Positions 1 to 4,681 of a stretch of 9,925 bases of DNA are shown here, one piece after another. Position numbers and translations under genes: made by a program. Position 1 is the first letter of the stretch; every line of letters starts with the position of its first letter. The notes under the pieces were generated by a model. The model did not search any database and was not told the origin of the DNA. It saw only the letters and a list, made by a program, of their open reading frames with translations. Source of the stretch: Eubacteriales bacterium. Lineage in GTDB: Bacteria > Bacillota > Clostridia > Christensenellales > UMGS416. The DNA lies in contig JAQVWW010000018.1 in assembly GCA_028709505.1 (NCBI GenBank), positions 1 through 9,925 on the forward strand, given 5' to 3'.

Positions 1-731
1 CCTTCGCGCTGGGCCACGTGGGCAAAATATGTATATTTGTTGCGCGCCTGGCTCTCGCCGGCAAAGGCCTCTGCCAGGTTCTTCTCGGTCTTGGTGCCGG
101 CATAGCGGTTTTCGGCCGGCGCAGCCTGCTGCACCTTTTCAAAAAGGTTGCCGGGCACGCCGCAGCGCGGGCAGGTAAAGCCGTCGGGCAGCGATCCTTC
201 GTGCTTATAGCCACATACCGAACATTTCCATGTTTCCATGCTGGTTTCCTCCATTTTTTCGTTGGTTTTCAGCAGAGCCAGCAGCTTTTCCACCGCCTCC
301 CTGGGAAAGCCCTCGCCCTGGGGCCGGGCCAGCAGCGACTGCAAAAATGCCCGCGTATTGGCGCTCTGGGGCAGCATATATCCGGCCTCGCGCAGTAAAT
401 CCTCGGCCATCAGCCGGTTGGATTTTTCCAGCGCCACCGCCAGCTTGCCGGGCAGCGCCGCGGCAGTGTTCTCCTGCCGGGTCTTGCCGGCGGCCAGCGC
501 CCGCAGCGCCGCCGCTACGGCGTCGTGCTTGGGCTGCTGCGCCGGCAGCTCCGCCGGCACCATCGAGATGGCCTTGGAAGGACAAGCATCGGCGCAGTCG
601 CCGCAGCCGATACACTTATCCACATCAATGATGCTGTTCTCGGTATCCGTCGCCCCGGTGGGACAGACATAAAGGCACAGGCAATCCTTCGTACATAGGC
701 GAATGTTGCGCACGGCATATTTTTTTGGCAT
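1..731 (-). CDS. Ferredoxin-rubrerythrin fusion protein, partial (3' end beyond the left edge)
   Basis: One uninterrupted frame of 243 codons runs from the ATG at 731 off the left edge. Residues 1-60 form a ferredoxin-like domain. It has a second cluster of the normal spacing (C40, C43, C46, C50-Pro) and an atypical first cluster (C13, C17, C19, C23-Pro). Residues 65-160 are an Ala/Leu/Glu-rich helical linker. Residues 165-200 are a rubredoxin-type iron site (C170, C173, C187, C190), followed by the start of a ferritin-like diiron domain in which E226 of AGESQARNKYTYFA fits the first iron ligand. Rubrerythrins with the rubredoxin domain first are clostridial peroxidases that reduce H2O2 using electrons from rubredoxin or NADH systems; the ferredoxin part probably supplies electrons. 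A GGGAGG ribosome binding site lies 7 bases before the ATG, inside the end of the upstream gene. A second GGAGG stands before the in-frame ATG at 239, so a separate rubrerythrin may also be made. Domain calls are secure; the fusion depends on the absence of a stop, which I checked codon by codon across the junction. Confidence 0.9.
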   Translation of the reverse strand, partial: MPKKYAVRNIRLCTKDCLCLYVCPTGATDTENSIIDVDKCIGCGDCADACPSKAISMVPAELPAQQPKHDAVAAALRALAAGKTRQENTAAALPGKLAVALEKSNRLMAEDLLREAGYMLPQSANTRAFLQSLLARPQGEGFPREAVEKLLALLKTNEKMEETSMETWKCSVCGYKHEGSLPDGFTCPRCGVPGNLFEKVQQAAPAENRYAGTKTEKNLAEAFAGESQARNKYTYFAHVAQRE

Positions 732-735
732 AAGC

Positions 736-1395
736 TTACCTCCCCTCCACTTTCTCGAATTTCCAGTTGGGCACCTTGCACACCGGGCAGACTTCGGGCA
801 GCTTATCGCCCTCATAGATAAAGCCGCAGATGGTGCACACATATACGCCGGTGTTTTCCAGCATCGCGTCGCCTTCCCTAGCGTAACGCGCCAACAGCGA
901 GTTTAGGATGCGGGTGACCTTCTCGCTCCACACCAGCGCCCGCAGCGCGCCGCGGTCGCCGGCGGCCGAAGCGGTGGCATGGGCGCCGGGCAAGCCGGTT
1001 TGCAAATCGGCTTCAATCAGCTGCAACAACCCGTCAAACCCGGCATCGCTCTGCGGCGCTGCGGCGGCCTTGTAGTAGCCGGCAATTTCGGTAAACAGCG
1101 CCGCCTCCTGGGGCTTATACTGTTTTTCACAGCCGCGGGCCAGGTTCGAGCACAGCGCGCTCACCTGCAGCGGCGTCAACTCTTTCACTTCGGCGGCGGG
1201 TTCCAGTATTGGGACGGGTTTGGCGGCGGGGGCGGCGTCCTGCGCCTGGAATTCCGCCTTTGTGGCGCCGCAAAGGGGGCATACCCAATCCTCGGGCAGC
1301 GCCTCCCACCGGGTCCCCGGCGCTATGCCGGCCTGCGGGATTCCTTTGGCCTCGTCGTAGACAAAGCCGCAAACGGAGCAGACATATCGTTTCAT
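736..1395 (-). CDS. Rubredoxin protein with two rubredoxin-type iron sites flanking a helical domain
   Basis: The 219-residue product starts with a classical rubredoxin domain (residues 1-50; C6, C9, C39, C42, with the CPLCG knuckle). It ends with a shorter rubrerythrin-style rubredoxin domain (residues 185-212; C187, C190, C203, C206). Between them is a Pro/Ala linker and a helical region of about 110 residues that resembles a ferritin-like bundle but shows no clear EExxH diiron motif. The likely role is a cytoplasmic electron carrier that passes electrons to the rubrerythrin encoded next. The start is set by AAGGAGG eight bases upstream of the ATG. The stop lies four bases before the next start, so the two genes are an operon and probably translationally coupled. 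A palindrome GTGA-N5-TCAC and a TAGAAT -10 box lie upstream. The rubredoxin domains are certain; the function of the middle region is inference. Confidence 0.92.
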   Translation of the reverse strand: MKRYVCSVCGFVYDEAKGIPQAGIAPGTRWEALPEDWVCPLCGATKAEFQAQDAAPAAKPVPILEPAAEVKELTPLQVSALCSNLARGCEKQYKPQEAALFTEIAGYYKAAAAPQSDAGFDGLLQLIEADLQTGLPGAHATASAAGDRGALRALVWSEKVTRILNSLLARYAREGDAMLENTGVYVCTICGFIYEGDKLPEVCPVCKVPNWKFEKVEGR

Positions 1396-1433
1396 TGCAT
1401 CGACCTCCTTCTTTGTTGATACATTATTTTTCT

Positions 1434-1439
1434 ATTCTA
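1434..1439 (-). promoter_or_regulatory. Predicted -10 box of the rubredoxin/rubrerythrin operon
   Basis: TAGAAT (minus strand) matches the sigma-A -10 consensus at five of six positions and predicts a start near 1427, about 30 bases before the rubredoxin ATG. No good -35 box is found at the right spacing (GATACA at best), as expected for an activator-dependent promoter. The palindrome at 1463-1475 would sit centred near -42. Confidence 0.5.
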
Positions 1440-1462
1440 CCTCAAAGAATGCCGTATGTATC

Positions 1463-1475
1463 GTGACTTCGTCAC
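1463..1475. promoter_or_regulatory. Candidate Crp/Fnr-type operator, site A (GTGAC-TTC-GTCAC)
   Basis: This is a perfect 5-3-5 palindrome in the promoter region of the rubredoxin/rubrerythrin operon. It is centred about 42 bases upstream of the predicted transcription start, the position of a class II activator site. The same GTGA-N5-TCAC architecture occurs once more in the window, upstream of the thioredoxin gene. The Crp/Fnr-family protein encoded at 2567-3226 keeps the Arg-Glu-x-x-x-Arg pattern of the CRP recognition helix, which reads GTGA half-sites. Assignment to that protein is inference. Confidence 0.5.
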
Positions 1476-1508
1476 CGAATTGGAACCCTAGCGGCGCCAA
1501 ACAAGCGC

Positions 1509-1546
1509 GCCGAGCGGCGCTCAAGCGCTGCTGCGCGCCGCTCGGC
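1509..1546. repeat. Perfect 12-bp inverted repeat (stem-loop) between nifX-like gene and rubredoxin operon
   Basis: The arms GCCGAGCGGCGC (1509-1520) and GCGCCGCTCGGC (1535-1546) pair perfectly around a 14-base loop. On the minus strand the stem is followed by a broken T-tract (CTTGTTT), so it may be a backup terminator that shields the rubredoxin promoter from upstream transcription. An extra copy of the half-arm AGCGGCGC at 1490-1497 could pair with the right arm instead, giving alternative structures. Confidence 0.6.
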
Positions 1547-1663
1547 TTACCGGTATATCGACCAAAAAAGGAATGTGTGCAGATTGCCGGCCAGCGACAG
1601 TCCATGACCGCCGGGATAGGCGCAAACGCCCGCGGCGCCGGCTGTAGCGACGCCGGCGCCGTC

Positions 1664-1684
1664 AAAAAGGCGCAGCAGCGCGCC
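1664..1684 (-). terminator. Likely intrinsic terminator after the nifX-like gene
   Basis: On the minus strand GGCGC-(GCTGCT)-GCGCC forms a short all-GC stem immediately followed by TTTTT. It lies about 50 bases past the stop codon at 1734. The stem is only five base pairs, so termination efficiency is uncertain. The rest of the 338-base gap (1396-1733) holds the stem-loop, operator and promoter listed separately. A coding-like frame continues at 1547-1733 but has no convincing start or homology. Confidence 0.5.
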
Positions 1685-1733
1685 GCCCGATACCGCCCGC
1701 GCTTGAGGGCAGCCTACCACCCGCCCCTGCCCG

Positions 1734-2138
1734 TTAATGCCCGCCGCAGTCGTGCTCGGCGCAGCTATCGCCGTGCTCGGCGCAGTCGCCATCGTGGTGT
1801 TGGCCGTGATGCTCGCAGGCCACATCCGGGTCATAGCGCAGCTTTCCCGCCAGAAAATCCTGTACCGCCGCGTCGGTGTCGCCGGTGACGCCGCCATACA
1901 GCGCGATACCCGCCTCATTTAGCGCCCGCTGCGCGCCGGCGCCGATGCCGCCGCATAGCAGCGTATCCACGCCTATCTTTTTTAGTATATCCGCCAGCGC
2001 GCCGTGGCCGCTGCCGTTGGTGTTGACCGTGGTGGCGATGGTAACGGCACCGTTTTCCACATCGTACACTTTAAAGCGCTGGGTGTGGCCAAAGTGCTGA
2101 AAAACCTGTCTGTCCTGATAAGTGACCGCAATACGCAT
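1734..2138 (-). CDS. NifX/NifB-like dinitrogenase iron-molybdenum cofactor family protein with metal-binding tail
   Basis: The 134-residue product has the fold signature of the NifX/NafY/NifB C-terminal family (PF02579, COG1433): MRIAVTYQDRQVFQHFGHTQ at the N-terminus, then the LLCGGIGAGAQRALNEAGI stretch (residues 60-78) and a Gly-rich loop before a conserved helix. Members bind or carry iron-sulfur or iron-molybdenum clusters. In clostridia without nitrogenase genes their role is unknown, probably Fe-S or metal handling. Residues 108-134 form a His/Cys-rich tail (C108, H110, H111, H114, H115, C119, H122, C126, H129, C131, H134), a likely metal-binding extension. AAGGAGG lies eight bases before the ATG. 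The gene is preceded by a long leader with a strong promoter and a terminator-like hairpin, and is divergent from a Crp/Fnr regulator. No nif structural genes are seen, so a role in nitrogen fixation is not supported. Confidence 0.9.
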   Translation of the reverse strand: MRIAVTYQDRQVFQHFGHTQRFKVYDVENGAVTIATTVNTNGSGHGALADILKKIGVDTLLCGGIGAGAQRALNEAGIALYGGVTGDTDAAVQDFLAGKLRYDPDVACEHHGQHHDGDCAEHGDSCAEHDCGGH

Positions 2139-2464
2139 ATTTGTTCCTCCTTGCTTGTTCGTCGTGATGGGTTACGCCGGTGCCAGCCTTTGTGTGCCGG
2201 CGGCAATGGGAGAAAAACGCCGCGCCGTCACCGGCACGCAGCTTACGGCAACGTTGGCCTGCCCATTGGCCGGCCCGGCACGGGCGGCGGTGCAGACGGC
2301 CCAGGCGATGCCCGACGCCGCCGGCCCTCGGCCGGCGCATTTCTGCCGGCTTAGGCCCTCCCGGCGGATAAGGCGGATGCTCTGCGGCGGTCCGCTTCGT
2401 TCCATCGGCTGCCCCACGCCGGCCGGCGCGTTCCTTCTCTTAGTTACTGGCATATGCTCTTTAC
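2139..2464 (-). ncRNA. Long GC-rich structured leader of the nifX-like gene (candidate cis-regulatory RNA)
   Basis: The promoter at 2471-2498 would start transcription near 2464, about 325 bases before the nifX-like ATG. The leader holds several strong hairpins: a 12-base palindrome CGCCGGCCGGCG at 2417-2428, an 8-bp stem with a 3-base loop at 2319-2337, and a terminator-like stem at 2213-2238. I do not recognise a known riboswitch class. A 93-codon frame (2172-2453) with an ATG about 11 bases from the predicted start could instead be a small protein. However, its Shine-Dalgarno is poor, its sequence is Arg/Ala/Pro-rich without recognisable motifs, and its stop lies beyond the internal terminator. 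Both readings are inference. Confidence 0.35.
2213..2238 (-). terminator. Terminator-like hairpin inside the nifX-like leader (possible attenuator)
   Basis: On the minus strand CGTGCCG-(GTGA)-CGGCGCG forms a seven-pair GC-rich stem (one G-U) capped by a GNRA tetraloop, followed after two bases by GTTTTT. It lies about 75 bases upstream of the nifX-like start and about 230 bases after the predicted transcription start. A terminator at this place suggests attenuation or an independent small RNA. Confidence 0.45.
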
Positions 2465-2470
2465 TCTTTG

Positions 2471-2498
2471 ATTATACATCCGTCGGCCCATCTGTCAA
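2471..2498 (-). promoter_or_regulatory. Consensus sigma-A promoter of the nifX-like transcript
   Basis: Minus-strand TTGACA (2493-2498) and TATAAT (2471-2476) both match the consensus perfectly, with a 16-base spacer. Transcription is predicted to start near 2464. The -35 box lies 12 bases from the -35 of the divergent regulator gene, and the two form an inverted repeat. Confidence 0.8.
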
Positions 2499-2510
2499 GC
2501 ACCCGGCTGT

Positions 2511-2538
2511 TTGACGGGCGCTAAGAATACAGTATAAT
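2511..2538 (+). promoter_or_regulatory. Sigma-A promoter of the Crp/Fnr-family regulator gene
   Basis: TTGACG (2511-2516, five of six matches) and TATAAT (2533-2538, perfect) are separated by 16 bases, predicting a start near 2545, about 22 bases before the ATG at 2567. It stands back to back with the nifX-like promoter, so a single protein bound between the two -35 boxes could control both. Confidence 0.8.
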
Positions 2539-2566
2539 AAAGAAGTTGGAGCAAAGGAGCGATTGT

Positions 2567-3226
2567 ATGGACCTTTCCCAGTATTTCCCCATATGGGAAA
2601 AGCTGACCGCCGCCCAGCGCGGCGCGCTGCGCGGCGCCGCCACGCTGCGCAGCGCCGCCCGGGGCACGGTGCTGCACAACGGTTCGGCCGACTGCGTGGG
2701 GCTTTTTGTCGTCCGCGCCGGCCAGCTGCGGGCCTTTATCCTGTCCGACGAGGGCAAGGAGATCACCATCTACCGGTTATTTGAGCGGGATATCTGCCTG
2801 TTTTCGGCGTCGTGCATCCTGTCGGACATCCAGTTTGACGTCACCATTGAAGTGGAAAAGGACGCGGAATTTTGGGTGATTCCCGCCGATACCTATCGGC
2901 AGCTGATGGAGGCGTCGGCGCCGGTGGCCAACTACACAAACCAGATTATGGCCGCCCGCTTTTCCGAAGTGATGTGGCTGATTGAGCAGGTCATGTGGAA
3001 GAGCTTTGACAAGCGGCTGGCCGCCTTTTTGCTGGACGAGAGCGCGCTGGAACAGAGCGACACGCTGCGCATTACGCACGAGCGGGTGGCGGCGCATATG
3101 GGCACCGCCCGCGAGGTCGTCACCCGTATGCTGCGGTATTTTCAGTCCGAAGGGCTGGTGCGGCTCAGCCGCGGCGGCATCACGTTGGCTGATGCGGACC
3201 GCCTGCGCGCACTGCAGGCAGGATAA
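2567..3226 (+). CDS. Crp/Fnr-family transcriptional regulator
   Basis: The 219-residue protein has a cyclic-nucleotide-binding-type beta barrel (about residues 20-110), a long dimerisation helix (about 115-150) and a C-terminal winged helix-turn-helix. In the latter, HERVAAHMGTAREVVTRMLR (171-190) is the HTH core. R182, E183 and R187 match the CRP recognition-helix pattern (R-E-x-x-x-R), not the E-x-x-S-R pattern of Fnr. It lacks the N-terminal Cys cluster of oxygen-sensing Fnr; the only cysteines are C43, C77 and C83, the last two in DICLFSASC, a motif common in clostridial relatives. The signal is therefore unknown. The ATG at 2567 is chosen because AAAGGAG lies seven bases before it; an upstream TTG at 2546 is in frame but has no better site. 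It is flanked by redox genes and converges on thioredoxin across a shared terminator. Confidence 0.93.
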   Translation: MDLSQYFPIWEKLTAAQRGALRGAATLRSAARGTVLHNGSADCVGLFVVRAGQLRAFILSDEGKEITIYRLFERDICLFSASCILSDIQFDVTIEVEKDAEFWVIPADTYRQLMEASAPVANYTNQIMAARFSEVMWLIEQVMWKSFDKRLAAFLLDESALEQSDTLRITHERVAAHMGTAREVVTRMLRYFQSEGLVRLSRGGITLADADRLRALQAG

Positions 3227-3227
3227 C

Positions 3228-3261
3228 AAAGCGCCGCCGAAAAACATCCCGGCGGCGTTTT
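3228..3261. terminator. Bidirectional intrinsic terminator between regulator and thioredoxin genes
   Basis: CGCCGCCG (3232-3239) pairs with CGGCGGCG (3250-3257) around a 10-base loop. TTTT follows on the plus strand and A-rich sequence precedes, so the structure also works (as CTTTG) on the minus strand. It starts just after the regulator stop and lies about 20 bases past the thioredoxin stop. Confidence 0.85.
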
Positions 3262-3281
3262 GCTATGCTCCTCTAACAGGC

Positions 3282-3590
3282 CTACTTCAGCAGGGCCAGA
3301 ATCTGGTTTTTAGGCCGGGCGCCCAGCGCCTGGTTGACCACTTTTCCGTCTTTCATGACCACCAGCGTGGGAATGCTCATGACGTTGAAGGCCGCCGCCA
3401 GCTCGCGCTGTTCGTCGACGTTGATTTTACCCACTTTGATGGCGGTGTTTTCGCGGGCAATCTCGTCGATAGTCGGCGCTACCATGCGGCAGGGACCGCA
3501 CCAGTCGGCCCAGAAATCCAGCAGCACCGGCTGGGCGCTTTCCACCACTTCTTTTTGAAAGTTCTCCTTGGTTACCGTAATCACAGACAT
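3282..3590 (-). CDS. trxA: Thioredoxin
   Basis: The 102-residue protein is a full-length classical thioredoxin. It has the WCGPC active site at residues 30-34, the buried Asp25 region (LLDFWADWCGPC), the cis-proline loop SIPT (residues 72-75) and a C-terminal helix. It reduces protein disulfides in the cytoplasm using thioredoxin reductase, which is not in this window. The start at 3590 is chosen over an upstream in-frame ATG because GGAG lies eight bases before it and the product then matches the family length; the longer frame from 3686 adds a low-complexity Arg-rich stretch with no homology. A GTGA-N5-TCAC palindrome and a -10-like box lie about 100-150 bases upstream. The gene converges with the Crp/Fnr regulator, suggesting a shared oxidative-stress role. 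The symbol is assigned on family grounds; paralogues may exist elsewhere. Confidence 0.95.
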   Translation of the reverse strand: MSVITVTKENFQKEVVESAQPVLLDFWADWCGPCRMVAPTIDEIARENTAIKVGKINVDEQRELAAAFNVMSIPTLVVMKDGKVVNQALGARPKNQILALLK

Positions 3591-3697
3591 GCTATTTTCT
3601 CCTTCCATGATGCCATTGTTCCAACGCCGACCGGTCCGTAAACGTAGGGCAGAGCCCGTCATCGGCCTGCGGCGCGGTCTTTTCACTTTTCGATACT

Positions 3698-3703
3698 ATC
3701 TTA
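3698..3703 (-). promoter_or_regulatory. Predicted -10 box of the thioredoxin gene
   Basis: TAAGAT (minus strand) matches the -10 consensus at four of six positions and would start transcription near 3691, leaving a leader of about 100 bases. There is no recognisable -35 box. The palindrome at 3726-3738 is centred near -41. TAGTAT (3693-3698) is an alternative -10. In the gap 3591-3903 I see no further gene and no clear terminator for the ThyX-like gene. Confidence 0.4.
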
Positions 3704-3725
3704 TCGCATCGGGCGGCGGGCTTCC

Positions 3726-3738
3726 GTGATAAAATCAC
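3726..3738. promoter_or_regulatory. Candidate Crp/Fnr-type operator, site B (GTGAT-AAA-ATCAC)
   Basis: A perfect 5-3-5 palindrome with the same GTGA-N5-TCAC core as site A at 1463-1475. It is centred about 41 bases upstream of the predicted thioredoxin transcription start, a class II activator position. The core differs from the CRP core (GTGA-N6-TCAC) by one base of spacing. The binding protein is inferred to be the regulator encoded at 2567-3226. Confidence 0.5.
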
Positions 3739-3903
3739 ACAGCAAAAAACAGCGCTATCGGATACAAAAAGAGGAGGGAGCGCCCTGCAAAGCGGCGGGC
3801 GGGAAAGCCGTTTCCATTGGGCAATAAAGGCAGCAAGCGGCAAGGGTACGCCGGGGGAATCCTCGGCGCAGCCTTTTGCGCACGCACCGCAGGCCTGTGC
3901 TGT

Positions 3904-4539
3904 TTACTCTTTTTCTTTGGCCTTATCCGGTACAATCAGCTCCGCCGCGTAAGGCAAGCCTTCCACCCACCGGCAATAGGTGTGCCACTCCTGCAGCTTG
4001 TGCTCCCGCCGGGCCGCGTACATGCCCCGCAGGTTCTCGTAGTTCATCGTCACGGTGCGCATCTGGTGATAGCTGCTGGGCAAAAACTGGATGATGTCGT
4101 ACCAGTATGCCTTGTCCTTGGTTTTCAAATATTTGCCGCGCAGCTGTTCCAAATAGGCGACGACCTGCCGCATCCTGTCCAGCGTCTCATCGTCCATATG
4201 GTCGTGGCTAAAATCGTCCAGCGCGAAGGGTTTGCTGTGTATCTTGTGCATGGTGCTGGTGGAGTTGGCCACGGTGGCCACCTTATACGTGTCAAACTCC
4301 TTCCACCAGTACAGCGGGCCGGTGATGTCTACCGAAACAAAAATTTGCCGCAAAAATTTGCGGTGATCGCTGCCCGCCCGGCACAGTCGCCGCGCCAGGT
4401 CCAAATCGTTATCGCCCAGCACGTAGGCGCCGTCGGCATCGTAACGGCTGTCCATCCGCCCCCAGCTGTTCATCGGGTTGCGGGCCCCCCGTATGGCATT
4501 TTCAAAATTCATCACCGCCGTGCGTTCCAGCTTTAACAT
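3904..4539 (-). CDS. ThyX-like protein (divergent flavin-dependent thymidylate synthase superfamily)
   Basis: The 211-residue product resembles conserved proteins from gut Clostridia and their phages. Residues 66-100 (FVSVDITGPLYWWKEFDTYK and the following VATVANSTSTMHK) align in pattern with the ThyX core, where an invariant substrate-binding segment reads roughly F-x-I-x-G-hydrophobic-hydrophobic then R-x-x-x-S-x-x-S. Residues 158-190 (MRTVTMNYENLRGMYAARRE, then HKLQEWHTY) resemble the C-terminal ThyX helix ending in the dUMP-contacting R-x-x-x-x-A-Q-W-E motif. The typical RHRxxSxNExSxR motif is not present; W78, W79, K80 and E81 stand near its place. It may be a non-canonical enzyme or a nucleotide-binding relative, and dTMP synthesis is not established. 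The ATG at 4539 is preferred over the one at 4545 because GGAGG lies eight bases before it, against two bases for the first ATG. Confidence 0.6.
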   Translation of the reverse strand: MLKLERTAVMNFENAIRGARNPMNSWGRMDSRYDADGAYVLGDNDLDLARRLCRAGSDHRKFLRQIFVSVDITGPLYWWKEFDTYKVATVANSTSTMHKIHSKPFALDDFSHDHMDDETLDRMRQVVAYLEQLRGKYLKTKDKAYWYDIIQFLPSSYHQMRTVTMNYENLRGMYAARREHKLQEWHTYCRWVEGLPYAAELIVPDKAKEKE

Positions 4540-4570
4540 GCCCATCCCCTCCTTTTGTTGCTACCCGCTT

Positions 4571-4600
4571 AGTATACAACCAAACCCCCGCCACCGGCAA
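4571..4600 (-). promoter_or_regulatory. Predicted promoter of the ThyX-like gene
   Basis: Minus-strand TTGCCG (4595-4600, four of six) and TATACT (4571-4576, five of six) are 18 bases apart, giving a start near 4564 and a leader of about 25 bases that includes the GGAGG site. Confidence 0.55.
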
Positions 4601-4643
4601 CAGAGGCAAAAATCTTCCCCTTTGCGTGCCGGGTAAAAAGCGG

Positions 4644-4661
4644 TATCATAATGGTATGATA
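4644..4661. promoter_or_regulatory. Inverted repeat TATCATA-ATGG-TATGATA upstream of the hydrolase (operator and/or -10 region)
   Basis: Perfect 7-base arms around four bases lie about 20 bases before the hydrolase start. Either half (TATCAT at 4644-4649 or TATGAT at 4655-4660) could serve as a -10 box; TTGCGT at 4622-4627 is a weak -35 for the first. The symmetry over a promoter suggests a repressor site, but no adjacent regulator gene is seen. Confidence 0.45.
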
Positions 4662-4681
4662 TCCAATAAGGAGGAGAACCC

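Noticed and set aside
1547..1733. A coding-like minus-strand frame after the nifX-like stop, with typical codon use (62 codons).
   Set aside because: Only a weak GTG start with poor Shine-Dalgarno, no recognisable homology, and a terminator-like hairpin with T5 lies inside it. Codon bias can arise from the high GC content.
1734..2138. Nitrogen-fixation cluster, suggested by the NifX-like family.
   Set aside because: No nifH, nifD, nifK, nifE, nifN or radical-SAM nifB in the window; this family is widespread in non-fixing anaerobes.
2164..2175. GTGAT-GG-GTTAC near the nifX-like gene as a third Crp/Fnr operator.
   Set aside because: Wrong spacing (two bases) and unmatched arms; it does not fit the GTGA-N5-TCAC form.
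2172..2453. A 93-codon minus-strand frame in the nifX-like leader.
   Set aside because: Poor ribosome binding site, low-complexity Arg/Ala/Pro composition, and its stop lies beyond an apparent intrinsic terminator. Kept only as an alternative in the leader entry.
2567..3226. Oxygen-sensing Fnr with an Fe-S cluster.
   Set aside because: The N-terminal Cys cluster is missing; only C43, C77 and C83 are present, and the recognition helix is CRP-like.
3592..3935. Minus-strand frames between the thioredoxin and ThyX-like genes.
   Set aside because: Composition is unlike a protein, they overlap the thioredoxin promoter and operator candidate, and have no ribosome binding site.
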